Positions 62,507 through 64,000 of a DNA stretch of 64,000 nt are shown one piece after another. A program made the position numbers and the translations under genes. Source of the stretch: JAJRTE01 sp964418585. GTDB taxonomy: Bacteria > Myxococcota_A > UBA796 > JAJRTE01. The notes under the pieces are model-generated. The model worked only from the letters and a program-made list of their open reading frames with translations, ran no database searches and had not been told where the DNA came from. Location: positions 96,057 through 160,056 of the forward strand of contig CAYQMG010000118.1 in assembly GCA_964418585.1 (NCBI GenBank). Reading direction: 5' to 3'. How positions within the stretch are numbered: position 1 is the first letter of the stretch; the number at the start of each line of letters is the position of its first letter.

Positions 62507-63313
62507 ATGAAATGCACTTCCTACGGACTGACCGACATTGGCTGCGTTCGTGACAGCAACCAGGACAGCTTCCTGATCCACGAGAAAAAGGGACTCTACA
62601 TCGTGGCCGACGGGATGGGGGGGCACGCTGCTGGTGAACTCGCCTCGTCGATGGCGGTCAAGACCATTTATGACAGCTACACCGGCGACGACGACCCCGA
62701 GATGACGGTAGCCGATTTGAGCCAGGTCACGGATGAACACGTGATCTGCGAACGCCTGCGCTATGCCATCAACCGTGCCAGCCAGGCCATCCGGGAGGAG
62801 TCACTCCGCCGACCCGGTTGCCGTGGCATGGGCACGACCGCGGTGGTGCTGGCCATCGAAGGCGGCACAGCGTACCTGGCTCACGCCGGAGATTCCCGGG
62901 CTTACCTGATTCGTCCCGAGGGGATTCGTCGGCTTACTCGAGACCACACCTGGGTGGCGGACCAGATGCGGGCCGGGTTGATCACCGAGTCTCAAGCCGC
63001 GTCGAGCCAGTTTCGGAACCTTTTGACCCGTTCGGTGGGCCAGGAGATGCACGTGGATTCCGACTGCATGTCCAGGCGCATTCAACCGGACGACCGCTAC
63101 CTGCTGTGCAGTGACGGTCTCCACGGAGTGGTCACGGATTCCGAGATCTATCGAGTCGTCCGCAGCCGCCCCCCGCGCCAGGCGTCCGAGAAACTGGTGG
63201 AGATGGCTCGAGCCCGGGGAGGTCCCGACAACATCACGGTGGTCATCGTATCGTTTGCGACGGACAGCGAGCCTCTGGACGAGGAAGAGACAACGATACT
63301 CGACTTCGAGTGA
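62507..63313 (+). CDS. PP2C-type (PPM) serine/threonine protein phosphatase
   Basis: Metal-dependent phosphatase of 268 residues, single domain, soluble. Family motifs are in order: VRDSNQDS (metal-site Asp), VADGMGGHAAGE, GMGTTAV, AHAGDSRAYL, LCSDGLHGVV and GGPDNITVV. All Asp residues needed for the binuclear Mn/Mg site are present, so it should be active. Reverses Ser/Thr kinase signalling, which myxobacteria use extensively, but no kinase is encoded here. The ribosome site before ATG 62507 is weak. Short acidic tail (DEEETTILDFE). Confidence 0.93.
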   Translation: MKCTSYGLTDIGCVRDSNQDSFLIHEKKGLYIVADGMGGHAAGELASSMAVKTIYDSYTGDDDPEMTVADLSQVTDEHVICERLRYAINRASQAIREESLRRPGCRGMGTTAVVLAIEGGTAYLAHAGDSRAYLIRPEGIRRLTRDHTWVADQMRAGLITESQAASSQFRNLLTRSVGQEMHVDSDCMSRRIQPDDRYLLCSDGLHGVVTDSEIYRVVRSRPPRQASEKLVEMARARGGPDNITVVIVSFATDSEPLDEEETTILDFE

Positions 63314-63388
63314 GCCTTGCAGCGTTGCGTGCGCCCGAGTCCCCCGGAGGCAGGCGCACCATCCACACCCGAATCTCCAGGAGAGGAC

Positions 63389-63853
63389 ATGAAAGGAAAC
63401 ACCGAACTCATCGCCACGTTGAACGACCTGCTGGCCGAGGAACTGACCGCGATCAACCAGTACATGGTGCACGCCGAGATGTGTGAGAGTTGGGGCTACA
63501 CCAGGCTTCATGCGGCGGTTCGACAACGCGCCATCGTGGAGATGCGACACGCCGAGGCGCTCATCAGTCGAATTCTGTTCCTCGACGGCATGCCCAATGT
63601 GGGAGAACTCAGGCAACTGCACATCGGCGGCGACGTGCGGACCCAGATCGCCAACGACCTGGCCGCAGAACGGAGCGGTGTGGAGGCATACAACGACGCC
63701 ATCGCCCTGGCGATGAAAGTACGGGACAACGTGACGCGTGAACTGCTTCAAGGAATCCTGAAGGACGAGGACCTGCACGTCGACGAACTCGAGCGGTACC
63801 ATGATCAGATAGAGCAGATGGGGTATCAGACATTCCTCTCCACCCTCTTGTGA
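63389..63853 (+). CDS. bfr: bacterioferritin
   Basis: Iron-storage ferritin of 154 residues that forms 24-mers. The di-iron ferroxidase ligands fall at the same numbers as in E. coli Bfr: Glu18, Glu51, His54, Glu94, Glu127 and His130; the haem ligand Met52 is present (EMRHAE). The start MKGNTELIATLNDLL is typical, and ATG 63389 has CAGGAGAGG upstream. Stores iron and protects against peroxide. The (2Fe-2S) ferredoxin Bfd usually paired with it is not seen next to it. Confidence 0.96.
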   Translation: MKGNTELIATLNDLLAEELTAINQYMVHAEMCESWGYTRLHAAVRQRAIVEMRHAEALISRILFLDGMPNVGELRQLHIGGDVRTQIANDLAAERSGVEAYNDAIALAMKVRDNVTRELLQGILKDEDLHVDELERYHDQIEQMGYQTFLSTLL

Positions 63854-63876
63854 TGCCACCCCCTTTCCCCTTCCGG

Positions 63877-64000
63877 ATGAATCGACGCATGCACCATGTC
63901 TCGAGGAACCGATTCGCGACGGCTTGGGTCACCTGCGCGGCACTTGCAGGGTTCTTCCTGGGACCGGGATGTGCTGCCTCGCGCACATCGAGCCTTCCCG
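63877..64000 (+). CDS. lipoprotein, N-terminal fragment cut by the window end
   Basis: ATG 63877 opens a frame that runs off the window. The visible 41 residues are a clear lipoprotein signal peptide: basic MNRRMHHVSRNR, hydrophobic TCAALAGFFL and lipobox LGPGC (Cys32). No further identification possible. A weak CCGG but no strong AGGAGG precedes it; ATG 63889 is an alternative start. Confidence 0.6.
   Translation, partial: MNRRMHHVSRNRFATAWVTCAALAGFFLGPGCAASRTSSLP

Overview
The window is roughly two-thirds G+C by eye and reads as bacterial chromosome from a Myxococcota or deltaproteobacterial-grade Gram-negative. The evidence is eleven lipoprotein signal peptides, an OmpA-type lipoprotein, C-terminal tails of the MYXO-CTERM kind (Cys, hydrophobic stretch, Arg cluster), many MopE-type and thrombospondin type 3 calcium-binding repeat proteins with TP-rich linkers, and the gene order spoIID-queA-tgt-yajC. 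The lineage is inferred from gene content and could not be tested by search. I saw no rRNA, tRNA, CRISPR array, insertion sequence or prophage.

Layout. 1-13.5 kb: end of a YyaL-type thioredoxin-domain protein, a 2,726-residue secreted CARDB/discoidin protein, a GtrA-like flippase, a secreted S9 peptidase and a class II DAHP synthase. 13.5-23.6 kb: a small unknown gene, a lipoprotein, an OmpA lipoprotein followed by an esterase, a GH31 glucosidase translationally coupled to a hydrolase-like lipoprotein, ribosomal protein L33 and a PlsC acyltransferase. 23.7-36 kb is a surface-protein region: MopE/FG-GAP protein, double PilZ protein, formylglycine-enzyme-like lipoprotein, two exported proteins of unknown role, a 14-repeat MopE/fibrinogen-like lipoprotein and an arylsulfotransferase-family lipoprotein. 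36-45 kb: an AT-hook/winged-helix protein divergent from an acyl-CoA synthetase coupled to an unusual SPASM-radical SAM-TPR protein, an SCP2 lipid-binding protein, QueD and a DUF5916 outer-membrane protein. 45-50.4 kb: two tandem thrombospondin type 3 lipoproteins that share an uncharacterised C-terminal region.

50.5-64 kb is a housekeeping block: coaBC with a family 4 uracil-DNA glycosylase, a small lipoprotein, nfeD-slipin-spoIID-queA-tgt-yajC, a glycosyltransferase-like membrane protein, a PP2C phosphatase, bacterioferritin and the start of another lipoprotein. QueD, QueA and Tgt supply three steps of queuosine tRNA modification. NfeD and slipin form a known membrane pair.

The most unusual signals are a striking excess of the palindrome CTCGAG over the whole window (about 135 by eye against about 20 expected from composition), the radical SAM protein with its SPASM domain at the N-terminus and a TPR tail, the shared C-terminal region of the two thrombospondin-repeat lipoproteins, and a 4 x 20-bp direct repeat in the largest intergenic gap. 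Promoter calls are by-eye sigma70-like matches.
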